Below are positions 22,025 through 32,929 of a stretch of DNA of 64,000 bases, one piece after another. Source of the stretch: Providencia alcalifaciens (GTDB taxonomy: Bacteria > Pseudomonadota > Gammaproteobacteria > Enterobacterales > Enterobacteriaceae); the NCBI RefSeq assembly GCF_020271745.1, contig NZ_CP084296.1:310001-374000 (forward strand). Direction: 5' to 3'. The notes beneath the pieces were generated by a model. That model did not search any database and was not told where the DNA came from. It worked only from the letters and a program-made list of their open reading frames with translations. The first letter of the stretch is position 1, and every line of letters begins with the position of its first letter. Made by a program: the position numbers and the translations under genes.

Positions 22025-23557
22025 TTAATTCGTCACCATAAATTTTCGATACTCTTCATAAGCATAATGGTCAGTCATTCCGCTAATGTAGTCTTGGAGC
22101 AGCCTGGCTCGATAATAAAACTCTAGCATCGATTTATCCGCATCACTGGTGACTGAGATTTTTTCTAAGGCTTCGTTATAGGAGAGTCGATGTTTATTCG
22201 ATAACTTATGAAATAGGCGAGTTTCGATAAAAAAGTGTTTATGGTAATTTTGCGCCACTAATGCCGCAAAATCCGCTCTATCCATCATCAACAGTGGGCT
22301 GTAAATATCTAATAACCCACTGATAATTCGGTAGCCTTGTAACTCTAACTCTTCCACTTCATGGTGATTAAATACATGCTTAAAGGCCACTGTTTTTAAG
22401 GCTTTTAATAGGCGATGCTCTTGGCTTTTATCTTCAAGTAACGCGCTGTTAAAACTGCCGTGATAAATCTCAGGCAGGTTTTGAATAAACCGCTGAGCAC
22501 TGTAATGGGCAAGTTTTCCTGTAATATTGACGCGTAAATACATGAAAAACTGATCTTGCTGAATGCGCCTTGTGTGGTTATCGCTGATATTATTGAATGC
22601 GCGCAGGATGGTTTGATCGAAGAGATCCCCTGATTTTACCTCACCCCACTCCGCTTTTAGGTACCCAATTAATTGCTCAACGGTATAAATACCCTTTTCT
22701 GCTGCATCGTCTAAATCCGCAATACAGTAAGAGATATCATCCGCGGCTTCCATGATATAGGAGAGCGGGAAACGGCAATATTTGCCCATTTCCAACTTTT
22801 TACTTAACTCGCTGACAAAATCCGCTTCAGACCAGTAATAGCCTGGTTTTTTCATTAAATAATTAAATTCAGGCGGGATAGGCTCAAGGTCATAAGCGCC
22901 GCGAGTGTATTTCAAAATAGAGCCAATTTGCGCGTAGGTTAAATTCAGTTTGAGTAATCGGTGAGCCATACGCAGCCCTTGTGCGTTCCCTTCAAACGCG
23001 CATAAATCACGCTTAAGCTGACGACGGAAGAGATCCTGCTTTTCATTACCTGTTAGTTGCAACGCTTTAATTTTACAAGGATCTGGCGATTCAGGAGTGA
23101 ATAGATAATCTGGCGATAATAATTTACTGAACCAACGTTGAATCGCCGCTTCACCAAAATGCCCAAACGGTGGGTTGCCAATATCATGCATTAAGCACGC
23201 CATTTCCACGAGGCTTTCAAAGGCATCACAACGGTCGGTTAAACCATATTCATCAAGCAGTTTTTTCTTTTTCAGTTCACCCAACACCGTTTTGCTGATG
23301 TAGCGCCCAACTTGTTGGACTTCAAGAGAATGGGTTAAACGGCTGCGTACCGCGGAGTTTTGTTCAAGGGGAAAAACTTGGGTTTTCTGTTGTAAACGAC
23401 GAATCGCAGCGGAATTGATAATCCGCCCACGGTCACTTTCAAAGAGACGGTTTACGGCATCTTCATCATCGGGTGAGACTTTTTGATTTTTTCCACTACT
23501 CATGTAGTTACGTTGGAAACTCAGTTTTTTAACAAAATTAATCTCTTTTCCCGCCAT
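22025..23557 (-). CDS. dgt: Deoxyguanosinetriphosphate triphosphohydrolase
   Basis: 510 residues (E. coli Dgt has 505). It hydrolyses dGTP to deoxyguanosine and tripolyphosphate and so affects dNTP pools. The HD-domain metal ligands are visible in [12 protein letters not shown], in [14 protein letters not shown] and in a later [14 protein letters not shown]. The start has AGAGG 6 nt upstream. It is transcribed divergently from mtn across a 131-bp gap, as in E. coli. Confidence 0.96.
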   Translation of the reverse strand: MAGKEINFVKKLSFQRNYMSSGKNQKVSPDDEDAVNRLFESDRGRIINSAAIRRLQQKTQVFPLEQNSAVRSRLTHSLEVQQVGRYISKTVLGELKKKKLLDEYGLTDRCDAFESLVEMACLMHDIGNPPFGHFGEAAIQRWFSKLLSPDYLFTPESPDPCKIKALQLTGNEKQDLFRRQLKRDLCAFEGNAQGLRMAHRLLKLNLTYAQIGSILKYTRGAYDLEPIPPEFNYLMKKPGYYWSEADFVSELSKKLEMGKYCRFPLSYIMEAADDISYCIADLDDAAEKGIYTVEQLIGYLKAEWGEVKSGDLFDQTILRAFNNISDNHTRRIQQDQFFMYLRVNITGKLAHYSAQRFIQNLPEIYHGSFNSALLEDKSQEHRLLKALKTVAFKHVFNHHEVEELELQGYRIISGLLDIYSPLLMMDRADFAALVAQNYHKHFFIETRLFHKLSNKHRLSYNEALEKISVTSDADKSMLEFYYRARLLQDYISGMTDHYAYEEYRKFMVTN

Positions 23558-23688
23558 GCTAGCCTCTGCGCCTTACCGTTTTATTCCTGAATCCTCAAAG
23601 AAAAGGCAGAGGAAAACCCACCTTTCAATGTTACACTTTAGCCATCTACGACATAAGTGTCTAATTAATCAACAGTGAGTATGACATA

Positions 23689-24381
23689 ATGAAAATCGGT
23701 ATCATAGGTGCGATGGAGCAAGAAGTTGCGAGCCTGCGCGAAAAAATCGAAGGTTGCCAAACATTGAGCCTTGCTGGCTGTGAAATTTATACAGGAAAAA
23801 TGAACGGCATTGATGTTGCTTTATTAAAATCAGGCATCGGTAAAGTCGCTGCGGCAATCGGTACTACTTTACTGTTAGAACACTGTAAACCAGATGTGGT
23901 GATCAACACAGGGTCAGCGGGCGGTTTAGATCCACGTTTAAATGTTGGGGATATTGTTGTCTCTACGGAAGTTCGCTATCACGATGCGGATGTCACCGCA
24001 TTTGGCTATGAACCTGGTCAAATGGCGCAGTGCCCACCTGCATTTATTGCCGATGCAAAACTCATTGAAACGACCGAAAAATGTGTCAAAGCGCTAGATA
24101 TGAATGCGGTGCGCGGTCTAATTTGCAGCGGTGATGCTTTTATTAATGGCGCCGAACCTTTAGCGCGCATCAAAGCTACCTTCCCGAACGTTGCTGCCGT
24201 TGAAATGGAAGCCGCGGCTATCGGCCATGTTTGCTACCAGTTTAACGTGCCTTTTGTGGTGGTTCGTGCAATTTCAGATGTGGCAGATAAAGAGTCCCAC
24301 ACTAGCTTTGACGAGTTCTTACCTGTCGCTGCACGTCAATCATCCCTGATGGTTACTGCAATTGTCACGGCATTAGCGTAA
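23689..24381 (+). CDS. mtn: 5'-methylthioadenosine/S-adenosylhomocysteine nucleosidase
   Basis: 230 residues. Mtn (Pfs) cleaves adenine from methylthioadenosine, S-adenosylhomocysteine and 5'-deoxyadenosine, feeding methionine salvage and autoinducer-2 precursor formation. The catalytic residues fall at the canonical numbers: Glu12 (AMEQEV), Glu174 (VEMEAAA) and Asp197 (AISDVAD). It is divergent from dgt and is followed at 75 bp by btuF on the same strand, with an imperfect hairpin between them that may attenuate rather than fully stop transcription. Confidence 0.98.
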   Translation: MKIGIIGAMEQEVASLREKIEGCQTLSLAGCEIYTGKMNGIDVALLKSGIGKVAAAIGTTLLLEHCKPDVVINTGSAGGLDPRLNVGDIVVSTEVRYHDADVTAFGYEPGQMAQCPPAFIADAKLIETTEKCVKALDMNAVRGLICSGDAFINGAEPLARIKATFPNVAAVEMEAAAIGHVCYQFNVPFVVVRAISDVADKESHTSFDEFLPVAARQSSLMVTAIVTALA

Positions 24382-24399
24382 TTTATTTCTTACTCTCTT

Positions 24400-24432
24400 A
24401 AGGCATAACTGACCTTCATTTATGCCTTTTCT
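24400..24432 (+). terminator. Hairpin between mtn and btuF
   Basis: AAGGCATAA (24400-24408) pairs with TTATGCCTT (24420-24428) across an 11-nt loop and is followed by TTCT. The stem is 9 bp and the T-run short, so partial termination of mtn transcripts is the likeliest reading. Confidence 0.55.
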
Positions 24433-24456
24433 AATACCTTTTTGTGAAGTAATGCT

Positions 24457-25287
24457 ATGAATCTAACGACCAAAATCATGCGCTCACTGATTGGTTTTCT
24501 ATTTTTCTTAAGCCTAGTCAGTAGCGCATTCGCCGCCCCAAAATCCCGAGTTATTAGTTTATCCCCTGCCAATACGGAGCTGGCTTATGCCGCGGGGTTG
24601 GAGGATAGCCTAATTGCCGTGAGTGCCTATTCCGATTATCCGGAATCAGCCCAAAAACTCGAACAAGTTGCGGATTGGCAAGGCTTAAATGTGGAGCGGA
24701 TTATTGCCTTAAAGCCGGATTTGATCTTGGCGTGGCGAGGCGGTAATCCACAGCGACCATTGGATCAGCTGGCGTCGTTGGGGATTCCAATTGTCTATTT
24801 TGATTCGCAAAGCATTGATGGGGTTATCTCCTCACTAGAGGCGCTTGCACAATACAGCCCTCACCCAGAAGTGGCAGAAAAAAATATCGCCCGAATGCGC
24901 AGCACGTTAAAGATGCAAAAAGATAAATTAGATAATAATAAGAAACCTAAGCAATTATTTATTCAATTAGGCACTCAGCCATTATTTAGTGCTGGTGATC
25001 ATACTCTTCAAAATGATGTGGTTAAGACTTGCGGCGCTCAGAATATTTTTGAAAACAGCGCAGTACAATGGCCTCAAGTCAGCCGTGAGCAAGTCCTCAC
25101 TCGCAAGCCCGATGCCATCATCATGACTGGCTCACCCGAGCAAGAAAATGCCGTCAAAGCTTTCTGGGGCACCCAACTCAATGTTCCCATTATTCGCTTA
25201 AATGAGGATTGGTTCCACCGCGCCGGCCCCCGCATCATCAATGCCACCGAGCAGCTATGTGATCAACTAAACGCACTACCAAACTAA
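24457..25287 (+). CDS. btuF: Vitamin B12-binding periplasmic protein
   Basis: 276 residues with a cleavable signal peptide (hydrophobic segment about residues 9-25 ending in SAFA). The mature protein has the class III periplasmic binding fold: [19 protein letters not shown] near the N-terminus, a [12 protein letters not shown] strand-turn and a C-terminal lobe with [14 protein letters not shown]. BtuF delivers cobalamin to the BtuCD ABC transporter, which is not in this window. It follows mtn as in E. coli. The E. coli neighbour yadS is absent; an ERIC-like repeat lies downstream instead. Confidence 0.93.
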   Translation: MNLTTKIMRSLIGFLFFLSLVSSAFAAPKSRVISLSPANTELAYAAGLEDSLIAVSAYSDYPESAQKLEQVADWQGLNVERIIALKPDLILAWRGGNPQRPLDQLASLGIPIVYFDSQSIDGVISSLEALAQYSPHPEVAEKNIARMRSTLKMQKDKLDNNKKPKQLFIQLGTQPLFSAGDHTLQNDVVKTCGAQNIFENSAVQWPQVSREQVLTRKPDAIIMTGSPEQENAVKAFWGTQLNVPIIRLNEDWFHRAGPRIINATEQLCDQLNALPN

Positions 25288-25401
25288 GAAAAGAAGTTAA
25301 GAATCTAAGATTACAGCAGGATTTTTTGAGCAGAATTAATACAACAGGACAATAAGATAATTAAACTAATTTTTTTCGTTTAAAATCTCACGAAATAATC
25401 T

Positions 25402-25526
25402 TTCTAAATAGTTTGTGCTGTGGCTAGGCGGCAAGTGAGGATATCTCGGGGAGCATACATAAGTATGTGACCCGAGTAGCTGAACGAAGCCAACACCGCC
25501 ACAGCGCAAAATATAACGAAAGATCA
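25402..25526 (+). repeat. ERIC-like repeat between btuF and erpA
   Basis: A full-length copy of about 125 bp. The outer hairpin arms are CTCGGG (25445-25450) and CCCGAG (25471-25476), differing from the CCCTAG/CTAGGG of other copies on both sides, so pairing is kept. The inner stem CATAC/GTATG is unchanged. The tail runs into the erpA stop codon. Confidence 0.85.
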
Positions 25527-25868
25527 GATGCTGAACGACGAACCACATCCGCAAGTGGATTTTGCATTCGGATTCGTCACAATAAAGCGCGACCCTTCTA
25601 ACCCTTCGGTGTAATCCACACTTCCACCCACTAAATATTGCAGGCTCATTGGGTCTACAACCAGTGCGACACCTTGTTTTTCGATGGTCATGTCCCCTTC
25701 GTTGATTTGATCATCAAAGGTAAAACCATATTGGAAACCACTGCAACCACCGCCCGTAATATAGACGCGCAGACGCAGGTTTGGGTTATTTTCATCGGCA
25801 ACTAAGTCTTTGACTTTGATTGCTGCTTTATCGGTAAATTGCAGAGGCAGAGCTACATCATCACTCAT
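25524..25868 (-). CDS. erpA: Iron-sulfur cluster insertion protein ErpA
   Basis: 114 residues, the same length as the E. coli protein. ErpA is an A-type carrier that delivers iron-sulfur clusters to apo-proteins such as IspG and IspH of isoprenoid synthesis. The three ligand cysteines are present: Cys42 (GGGCSGFQY) and Cys106/Cys108 (STCGCGSSF). It is divergent from hemL. Its stop codon coincides with the end of an ERIC-like repeat. Confidence 0.97.
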   Translation of the reverse strand: MSDDVALPLQFTDKAAIKVKDLVADENNPNLRLRVYITGGGCSGFQYGFTFDDQINEGDMTIEKQGVALVVDPMSLQYLVGGSVDYTEGLEGSRFIVTNPNAKSTCGCGSSFSI

Positions 25869-26105
25869 TTATTACTCCAGACCGGTGACCGGTAAATTCA
25901 TATGTAAGGCAACGCCTACTTAGATCAATTTCTCAATTATCCGTCACATGACTCATAGGTTCAAGTGTTGTTACACAATTGAGCACAGAGTTACTATTCA
26001 TCCTTATGATTGAACCATCATTGTGATTGATAGCATTGGTTTAATCGCCCTTGTGCTTTAGAATAGCGGCAACTTTTTATTTAGTCTCTTTTCAGGAGCC
26101 CTGCA

Positions 26106-27395
26106 ATGCACCATTCCGAAGAATTATATAATGAAGCCCAACAGCTGATCCCTGGCGGTGTTAACTCCCCGGTTCGCGCCTTTAATGGTGTGGGTGGTAC
26201 CCCGTTATTTATCGAGCGCGCTGATGGCGCTTACATTTATGATGTCGATGGCAAAGCTTACATTGATTATGTGGGTTCTTGGGGTCCAATGGTATTGGGT
26301 CACAACCATCCTGCTATCCGCGATGCGGTGATTAAAGCCGTCAATAAAGGCTTAAGCTTTGGTGCGCCAACGGCTGCTGAAGTGGAAATGGCAAAACTGG
26401 TGTGCGAATTAGTCCCATCTATCGATATGATCCGTATGGTCAACTCCGGTACTGAAGCCACCATGAGCGCGATCCGCCTTGCTCGTGGTTATACAGGTCG
26501 CGATAAAATTATTAAGTTCGAAGGTTGCTACCACGGTCACGCTGACTGCCTATTAGTAAAAGCAGGTTCCGGTGCACTGACAATGGGTGAGCCTAACTCT
26601 CCAGGCGTACCTGAAGATTTCGTTAAGCATACTTTAACCTGCACATACAACGATTTAGCCTCTGTGCGCCAAGCTTTCGAAAACTACCCAGAAGAAGTGG
26701 CATGTGTGATTGTTGAACCTGTCGCGGGCAACATGAACTGCGTTCCACCAACCGCAGAATTCCTGCCGGGTCTGCGCGCATTATGTGATGAATTCAATGC
26801 ACTGCTGATCATTGACGAAGTGATGACAGGCTTCCGTGTTGCACTCGGTGGCGCTCAAGATCACTACAACGTACAACCGGATTTAACCTGTTTAGGTAAA
26901 ATCATCGGTGGCGGTATGCCAGTAGGCGCTTTTGGCGGTCGCTATGAAGTGATGGAAAAATTAGCGCCAATCGGCCCTGTTTACCAAGCAGGTACACTTT
27001 CTGGTAACCCTGTTGCCATGGCGGCGGGTTTAGCCTGCTTAAATGAAGTCTCTCAACCGGGGGTTCATGCACGCTTAACGGAGCTGACCGATAAGCTGGC
27101 TCGTGGCTTAGCTCGTGTTTCTAAAGAGCAAGGCGTGCCTATGGTAATCAACCATGTGGGTGGGATGTTTGGTCTATTCTTTACTGACGCCGAATCAGTA
27201 ACATGCTACCAAGACGTGATGAAGTGCGATGTAAATCGCTTTAAGAAATTCTTCCACTACATGTTAGAAGAAGGCGTTTACCTCGCCCCATCTGCTTTCG
27301 AAGCGGGCTTTATGTCTATCGCCCATAGCGATGAAGATATTCAACGTACCATCGATGCCGCGGAAATTGCACTGGCAAAAATCAAAGCCGAATAA
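26106..27395 (+). CDS. hemL: Glutamate-1-semialdehyde 2,1-aminomutase
   Basis: 429 residues. This PLP-dependent class III aminotransferase-fold enzyme converts glutamate-1-semialdehyde to 5-aminolevulinate, the C5 route into heme. The PLP-binding lysine is Lys265 in [17 protein letters not shown]. Other conserved segments are [15 protein letters not shown] and [10 protein letters not shown]. The ATG has CAGGAG about 8 nt upstream. The gene is single, divergent from erpA, and closed by a strong terminator. Confidence 0.98.
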   Translation: MHHSEELYNEAQQLIPGGVNSPVRAFNGVGGTPLFIERADGAYIYDVDGKAYIDYVGSWGPMVLGHNHPAIRDAVIKAVNKGLSFGAPTAAEVEMAKLVCELVPSIDMIRMVNSGTEATMSAIRLARGYTGRDKIIKFEGCYHGHADCLLVKAGSGALTMGEPNSPGVPEDFVKHTLTCTYNDLASVRQAFENYPEEVACVIVEPVAGNMNCVPPTAEFLPGLRALCDEFNALLIIDEVMTGFRVALGGAQDHYNVQPDLTCLGKIIGGGMPVGAFGGRYEVMEKLAPIGPVYQAGTLSGNPVAMAAGLACLNEVSQPGVHARLTELTDKLARGLARVSKEQGVPMVINHVGGMFGLFFTDAESVTCYQDVMKCDVNRFKKFFHYMLEEGVYLAPSAFEAGFMSIAHSDEDIQRTIDAAEIALAKIKAE

Positions 27396-27410
27396 TCCCC
27401 GCACACCCAT

Positions 27411-27449
27411 AAAAATAGGCTCAATCTGCAAAGACTGAGCCTATTTTTT
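27411..27449 (+). terminator. Terminator of hemL
   Basis: AATAGGCTCA and TGAGCCTATT form a 10-bp stem with a loop of about 11 nt, followed by a run of T on the plus strand. An A-run on the left side makes it potentially bidirectional. Confidence 0.9.
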
Positions 27450-27510
27450 ATCTATTTCTTAAGATCTATTTTTTGATCTGTTTTCTTTTCCAACCAAACT
27501 CAACATTCTC

Positions 27511-27612
27511 CTAAATCCCGTACGCTGTAGCTAGGCGGCAAACGAGGAGTTCTCAGGAAACATTCCCCAGCAATGACACTATGTCAACGCAGGCACAACA
27601 TGAACAATGCAA
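27511..27612 (+). repeat. Degenerate ERIC-like repeat
   Basis: The left end (GCTGTAGCTAGGCGGCAA, 27523-27541) matches the other copies, but the central hairpin is disrupted and the right part is only weakly similar (TCAACGCAGGCAC). It lies directly before a second, intact copy, so two elements sit in tandem between hemL and mrcB. Confidence 0.55.
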
Positions 27613-27613
27613 T

Positions 27614-27722
27614 TCTCTAAATAGTTCATGTTGTGGCAAGGCGGTGAGCAAAGACATCTTGGGGAGCATACATAAGTATGTGACCCGAGTATCCGAGTGC
27701 AGCCAACAACGCTACGGCGTGC
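27614..27722 (+). repeat. ERIC-like repeat overlapping the 3' end of mrcB
   Basis: An intact central hairpin with outer arms CTTGGG (27658-27663) and CCCGAG (27684-27689), one position pairing as T-G in DNA terms (U-G in RNA), and inner CATAC/GTATG. The right end, GCCAACAACGCTACGGCGTGC, runs over the mrcB stop codon at 27712-27714, so the last codons of mrcB lie inside the repeat. Confidence 0.8.
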
Positions 27723-30258
27723 GGGATGACGGAGAATTGGATGGAGAATCGCCAAACATATCCTTAACCCAGTCAGGAGCGGTATCCTCTTGTGGCGCCT
27801 CATTATTTCCATTTAAATTCCATGCTGGATCTTGCGATGCTGATCCTTGGCATAGGCTTTGCGGATCATCTGTCCAGACTGGCAACATTCTGCCGCCACC
27901 TAAATCGGAGCAGCTAAATTGACCATCCATCATGACGCGCATGTCGGTTATCCCTTCTGGCGCTCGGTTGATCAGTGTTAGTGGCGTTTGGTTATCTAAA
28001 TAGCGCTGATAAACGCGTAATGCCCCTGTTGAGCCTGTTAACTGTGTTGGTCCGTTGTTATCACGACCGACCCAGACAATAGCCACTTCCTTACCGTCGA
28101 TACCCGCGTACCAGCTATCACGCAGGTCGTTGGTGGTACCCGTTTTACCTGCCAGATTGTATTTACCATATTTATTCAGTAATACGCGTCCAGTCCCTTG
28201 CTGCACGACTTGCTGCATACCAAATAGCGTTAAATAAGCAGCTTGAGATGGTACGGCACGCTCTGCGGATGGGTAACTTTGGTACAGCTCTTTGCCATCA
28301 CCATCAATCACTGAACGTAATGCAGATAATTTTGCGCGATTACCTTCGCCACCAATGGTTTGGTATACTTGCGCCACTTCAGCTGGCGTTAAGTTCACCG
28401 CACCTAATAACATCGCAGGCACTTTTTCCATCGCACTTTCTGGCGCACCCAGACGGATAAACGTATTCATCACTTGGTCGAGACCAATTTCCATCCCTAA
28501 GTTTACGGTTGGAATATTTTGTGATTTCGCTAATGCATCCACCAGCATCATACGGCCATTGAAGTTACGGCTATAGTTTCGTGGACTCCAACTTTGATTA
28601 CCGACTTTGATAGTCAGCGGTTCATCGGATAACCACGTATTTAAGCGGAAGCGGTCTGGCTCACTTAACGCCGTTAAATAAACCGGTGGTTTTGCTAAAG
28701 AACCAATGCTTCGACGGGCATTCAGTGCTCGGTTGAAACCTGAGAATTGAGGATCAGAGCCGCCGACCATTGCACGCACTTCGCCGTTAATACGGTCGAC
28801 AACCACCATGGCACCTTCGATATCATCCAATTTACGTGCTTTACGTAAATCAGCCACACCGAACTCTACCGCATTTTCCGCTGCCGTTTGCGCCACAGGA
28901 TCTAAGGTGGTAAAAATTTTCGCGCCAGAGAGATCTTTAACTTTATCCCCAAGCTTCTCGCTCAGTTCTTGTCTCACCATCTGCATAAATGCGGGTTGAG
29001 ATGCGACTAATCCCTCTTTATTTTTCACACCGAGCGGTCGAGCACTCAGAACTTGGTACATCTCATTATCGATAACACCGCGGGTTTCGAGAATTTTAAG
29101 CACAATATTACGGCGTTTAATCGCATTTTGTGGCTTAGTCCACGGGTTAAAGGTTGATGCACCTTGCACCATTCCCACCAGCAACGCTTGTTGGTCAAAA
29201 CTTAACTCATTGATTGGTCGACCAAAGTAATACAAACTCGCCAGCGGGAAGCCGCGAATTTCATCATTACCATTTTGCCCTAAATAGACCTCATTCAAAT
29301 ACAGTTCAAGAATACGTTCTTTACTGTAATTGTAGTCTAAAATCAATGCCATTAAGGCTTCGTTAGCTTTACGTTTCAGGGTTCTTTCGTTAGTTAAAAA
29401 TAGGTTTTTCACCAACTGCTGCGTTAAGGTACTTCCCCCCTGCACGGAACGACCCGCAGTGACGTTCGCCACCACCGCACGGCCGATAGAATATAAGCTA
29501 ACACCATCATGCTCATAAAAGTTTCTATCTTCCGTTTCGAGGAGGATTTTCACCAAGGATTCAGGGAAGTCCGCCATTGGCAGCACTAAACGCTGTTCAT
29601 TATTCGCAGATTGCATCATGGTGATCAGTTTCGGATCTAAACGGAAGAAACCGAATGAGCGCCCATTTTCAATATTTTCAATCTTGCTTAACATGCCATT
29701 TTCAAACACCAGACGCGCGAGGACTTGCCCCTCTTTTTGGTCTGGGAAATTAAATGGACGACGCAAAATTTCAATGGTATTGCCTTTCACTACAAACTCA
29801 CCGGACGTGGTGATTTTGCTGACTTTACGGTACTGCATCCCTTCGAGCAGGTTGGTCATTTCAGCTTGGCTGTAATCCATACCCGGCTCAAGATTTACCA
29901 TGCGTCCGTATACCGCTGCAGGCAAGTCCCACACCTTACCATCAAGGCGTTCTTTAATTTGTTGGTTTAGATAAAAACCGTAAGCCGCCAGTATTACTGC
30001 GAGTACCAGCATTAATTTAACTAGCAGCCAGAACCAGCGCCATTTACTCTTGCGAGGTTTGTTCTTTTTTGAGCCTTTTTTGGTCATTTGCTCTTCTTCA
30101 TCGTCTTCATCATCAAGATATTCATCATCAATATCTTCATCATCATAGAGATCTTCATCATAATCATCGCGGCGTCTACGGCGGCGTGAAGAGGATGACG
30201 GTTTCTCAGCAGCGCGTCTTTTACGTCTACCAATGGGTTCAAAATCTTTACCGGACAT
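27712..30258 (-). CDS. mrcB: Penicillin-binding protein 1B
   Basis: 848 residues (E. coli 844). A bifunctional peptidoglycan glycosyltransferase and transpeptidase. A cytoplasmic N-terminus that is unusually Arg-rich and then Asp/Glu-rich precedes one membrane segment (about residues 72-95). Then come a UB2H domain, a GT51 domain (catalytic Glu near 242 in ETEDRNFYEHDG; QGGSTLTQQLVKN) and the transpeptidase domain with Ser520 in SIGSLAKP, the SQN motif and KTGTT. It works at the division and side-wall machinery with the lipoprotein LpoB. The ATG has GGAG about 8 nt upstream. The final codons fall in an ERIC-like repeat. Confidence 0.97.
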   Translation of the reverse strand: MSGKDFEPIGRRKRRAAEKPSSSSRRRRRRDDYDEDLYDDEDIDDEYLDDEDDEEEQMTKKGSKKNKPRKSKWRWFWLLVKLMLVLAVILAAYGFYLNQQIKERLDGKVWDLPAAVYGRMVNLEPGMDYSQAEMTNLLEGMQYRKVSKITTSGEFVVKGNTIEILRRPFNFPDQKEGQVLARLVFENGMLSKIENIENGRSFGFFRLDPKLITMMQSANNEQRLVLPMADFPESLVKILLETEDRNFYEHDGVSLYSIGRAVVANVTAGRSVQGGSTLTQQLVKNLFLTNERTLKRKANEALMALILDYNYSKERILELYLNEVYLGQNGNDEIRGFPLASLYYFGRPINELSFDQQALLVGMVQGASTFNPWTKPQNAIKRRNIVLKILETRGVIDNEMYQVLSARPLGVKNKEGLVASQPAFMQMVRQELSEKLGDKVKDLSGAKIFTTLDPVAQTAAENAVEFGVADLRKARKLDDIEGAMVVVDRINGEVRAMVGGSDPQFSGFNRALNARRSIGSLAKPPVYLTALSEPDRFRLNTWLSDEPLTIKVGNQSWSPRNYSRNFNGRMMLVDALAKSQNIPTVNLGMEIGLDQVMNTFIRLGAPESAMEKVPAMLLGAVNLTPAEVAQVYQTIGGEGNRAKLSALRSVIDGDGKELYQSYPSAERAVPSQAAYLTLFGMQQVVQQGTGRVLLNKYGKYNLAGKTGTTNDLRDSWYAGIDGKEVAIVWVGRDNNGPTQLTGSTGALRVYQRYLDNQTPLTLINRAPEGITDMRVMMDGQFSCSDLGGGRMLPVWTDDPQSLCQGSASQDPAWNLNGNNEAPQEDTAPDWVKDMFGDSPSNSPSSRTP

Positions 30259-30469
30259 GGTCGCTCCATATCTCCTATACCTAAATAGGCATTAAAATCT
30301 AACTATACATGCACAAGTACAACTACAGATACGTAGATGTAACATAAGGCTAATTTTGGCTCATAATTCAAGGAATTTCACGAAAGAAAGCTCCTAATTA
30401 CACTTCCTTACGCTGTCTATTGGGTGCCATTGCCTAATTTACAACCCGTTATTAGAGCACAAAATTAGG

Positions 30470-32929
30470 TTATTTCGCACGCATCATTGCTTTTTTTGTT
30501 TGTCGCGTTGGTTCGGCATTCTCAGGGTCATCTGGCCAAGGATGTTTTGGATAACGCCCCTTCATCTCTTTTTGTACCTCTTTATAGCTTCCTTGCCAAA
30601 ACGCACCAAGATCTTGAGTTATCTGAATAGGGCGCCTTGCCGGCGAAAGTAGCGATAATGTTAGCGTCACTTTACCATTTGCCACGGTTGGATTGGCTTT
30701 TTCACCAAACACTTCTTGCAAGCGAATTTCAATCACCGGTGGCTTGTCTAGCGCGTAGTGAATACTTACCTCGCTCCCAGAAGGGGCGACATAGGTTACA
30801 GGGAAAGTGCTGTCTAGCCACTGGCGTTGCTGCCAATCCAATCGATTCAATAATAAATTCATTAAATCAATTTCTTGCAGCTTTTTCTTGCTTGTCACAC
30901 CATTCAGATAAGGGGCTAACCATTCATCAAGCGTCTCGAGCAAAGTATCATCATCCATTGCAGGTAATGGTGAGTCAGGAAAATAGCGCGCCGCTAATTC
31001 ACAACGAATACGTAATTGCAGGGTATTTTCTTGCCAGTTTAACTGTTGCAAACCATTTTGCTGAAGCCAGTAAACCAGTGCATTTTTAATCTCTTCTGGT
31101 TCTGGATTAGTCAGCCGTTGAGATTTCACAACTAACTGTCCACATTGCAAACGCCTCCATGCCAGCAAGCTCCCCCGCTGCTCATCCCATTCAACTGTCT
31201 CTTGGGTACTAAAAAGATGCTGACAATCCCGTTGAAGTTTTTCAATGTCAATAGGATATGCCAGTGAAATACGCGCATCAGCAGAAGTTTCTGACTGCCA
31301 TAATGCCGCCACCATCAGCCATTCATTGCCCATCAACGGGTCATTATCGTTCAGTGTTGCCCCTAACCCGCTGGCTAATTGATAACGGGTTTGATTGTCG
31401 CGGGATTTCGCAATATAGTCAGGAAACCCTGTGGCAAGTAAGGTTGGTAACCACTCACTAATCAACCCAGTGGTTTTTCCTAAAGAATAGGTAACCTTTT
31501 CACCACTCAAAATAGAAGCGCGTTTGCACCAGTTATCCGTCGGACGTTCTAAATGGGTATGTAGGTCGACCACACCGCCACGGGGAGGCTCTTCAATAAT
31601 TGCCGTTAATAATGCAGCAAGTTGAATAACGGATTTATGTTGAGTTTGCTGCGCGTGATACAGCATGGCAGCAGTACGAACTGACGTTCCTGTTCCCGCC
31701 ATTTTACTGCCCATCGACGTGAGTTTTCCTTGGGCATCTGTGATACCCAATTTGAATAATAGGGTTTTCGCTGCCGATAATGCCGCTTCGGGGGGAACAT
31801 CTAACCATTGGAGTTGAGAAATATCGTGACAGCCCCATTGAAGGAGCGCTAACCATAACCCGCTTAAATCACTATTGTTGATTTGTGCTTCACTAAATTG
31901 CGCTGCACGTTCGGCTTGTTCGGCACTTATTAGGTGCCAACATACTCCCGCCTCTAAACGCCCCGCACGCCCCGCACGCTGAGTCATTGAGGCTTGGCTA
32001 ATGCGTTTTTTAATTAGCTTTGTAAGCCCACTTCGTGGGTTAAATTGTCCCACTCGCTCAAAACCACTATCCACCACCAAACGAATTCCCTCAATGGTGA
32101 GACTGGTTTCCGCAATGTTGGTCGCCAGCACGACCTTACGTTTTCCTTCAGGGGCAGGCAGAATCGCTTGTTGCTGGGCTTGAATTGACAGCGCACCATA
32201 CATTGGGCACAACATCACATCGTCAGTCACTACCCCTTCTAACTCGCTTTTCGTCCGCTCAATTTCACCCACTCCCGGTAAAAAGAGTAACAAAGAGCCA
32301 GCTTGTTGCTGCATCAGTTGCCAAACCGCACTTGCAACTTCTTGATGAAACGGTTTGTTCGGATTGATAGGCTTATATTCTCGTTGAACAGGGAATGCCC
32401 GCCCTTGTGAACTGATCACTGGCGCATCAGGAAATAACTGACTCAGCCCTTGATCATCAAGCGTAGCGGACATTAACAGAATTTTTAAATCGTCCCGTAG
32501 CGCTTGCTGAGAATCCAATAATAGCGCTAACCCTAAATCAGCCTGCAAATTACGTTCATGAAATTCATCCAAAATGACCAATCCAACACCTTCAAGCATC
32601 GGGTCATTTTGTAATTGACGCGTGAGAACCCCTTCCGTCACCACTTCCAAACGTGTTTTTGCACTCACTTTGCTTTCTGAGCGCATACGTAAACCAATGG
32701 TTTCCCCTACCGATTCCCCTAACTGCTGGGCTAAGCGAGCGGCGACTGAACGCGCTGCAATACGCCGCGGCTCTAACATAATAATCCGCCCTTCTATCTG
32801 TCCACGTTTGAGGATTTCTAACGGCAGTACCGTTGATTTCCCTGCCCCCGTCGGCGCATGCAATAGAACTTGAGAGGATTTCGCTAAAGCAGCGAGTAAG
32901 TCATCACTTACTTCTAAGATAGGGAACAC
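30470..32929 (-). CDS. hrpB: ATP-dependent RNA helicase HrpB
   Basis: 819 residues of a DEAH/DExH superfamily 2 helicase. Walker A is APTGAGKST, motif II is LDEFHERN, motif III is SATL and motif VI is QRAGRAGR. They are followed by HA2 and the long HrpB-specific C-terminal domain. The start appears to be GTG at 32929 with GGAG about 10 nt upstream; a nearby ATG is out of frame. HrpB's substrate in bacteria is not well defined. It is divergent from sfsA with a 16-bp tandem repeat in the gap. Confidence 0.95.
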   Translation of the reverse strand: MFPILEVSDDLLAALAKSSQVLLHAPTGAGKSTVLPLEILKRGQIEGRIIMLEPRRIAARSVAARLAQQLGESVGETIGLRMRSESKVSAKTRLEVVTEGVLTRQLQNDPMLEGVGLVILDEFHERNLQADLGLALLLDSQQALRDDLKILLMSATLDDQGLSQLFPDAPVISSQGRAFPVQREYKPINPNKPFHQEVASAVWQLMQQQAGSLLLFLPGVGEIERTKSELEGVVTDDVMLCPMYGALSIQAQQQAILPAPEGKRKVVLATNIAETSLTIEGIRLVVDSGFERVGQFNPRSGLTKLIKKRISQASMTQRAGRAGRLEAGVCWHLISAEQAERAAQFSEAQINNSDLSGLWLALLQWGCHDISQLQWLDVPPEAALSAAKTLLFKLGITDAQGKLTSMGSKMAGTGTSVRTAAMLYHAQQTQHKSVIQLAALLTAIIEEPPRGGVVDLHTHLERPTDNWCKRASILSGEKVTYSLGKTTGLISEWLPTLLATGFPDYIAKSRDNQTRYQLASGLGATLNDNDPLMGNEWLMVAALWQSETSADARISLAYPIDIEKLQRDCQHLFSTQETVEWDEQRGSLLAWRRLQCGQLVVKSQRLTNPEPEEIKNALVYWLQQNGLQQLNWQENTLQLRIRCELAARYFPDSPLPAMDDDTLLETLDEWLAPYLNGVTSKKKLQEIDLMNLLLNRLDWQQRQWLDSTFPVTYVAPSGSEVSIHYALDKPPVIEIRLQEVFGEKANPTVANGKVTLTLSLLSPARRPIQITQDLGAFWQGSYKEVQKEMKGRYPKHPWPDDPENAEPTRQTKKAMMRAK

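Noticed and set aside
25366-25554. A 62-codon minus-strand frame across the ERIC-like repeat
   Set aside because: It shares the string LGSHTYVCSPR with another frame at 27579-27812 only because both read the same repeat antisense; neither has a proper ribosome binding site.
27579-27922. Frames on both strands between hemL and mrcB
   Set aside because: They are built from repeat sequence and from the antisense of the mrcB 3' end.
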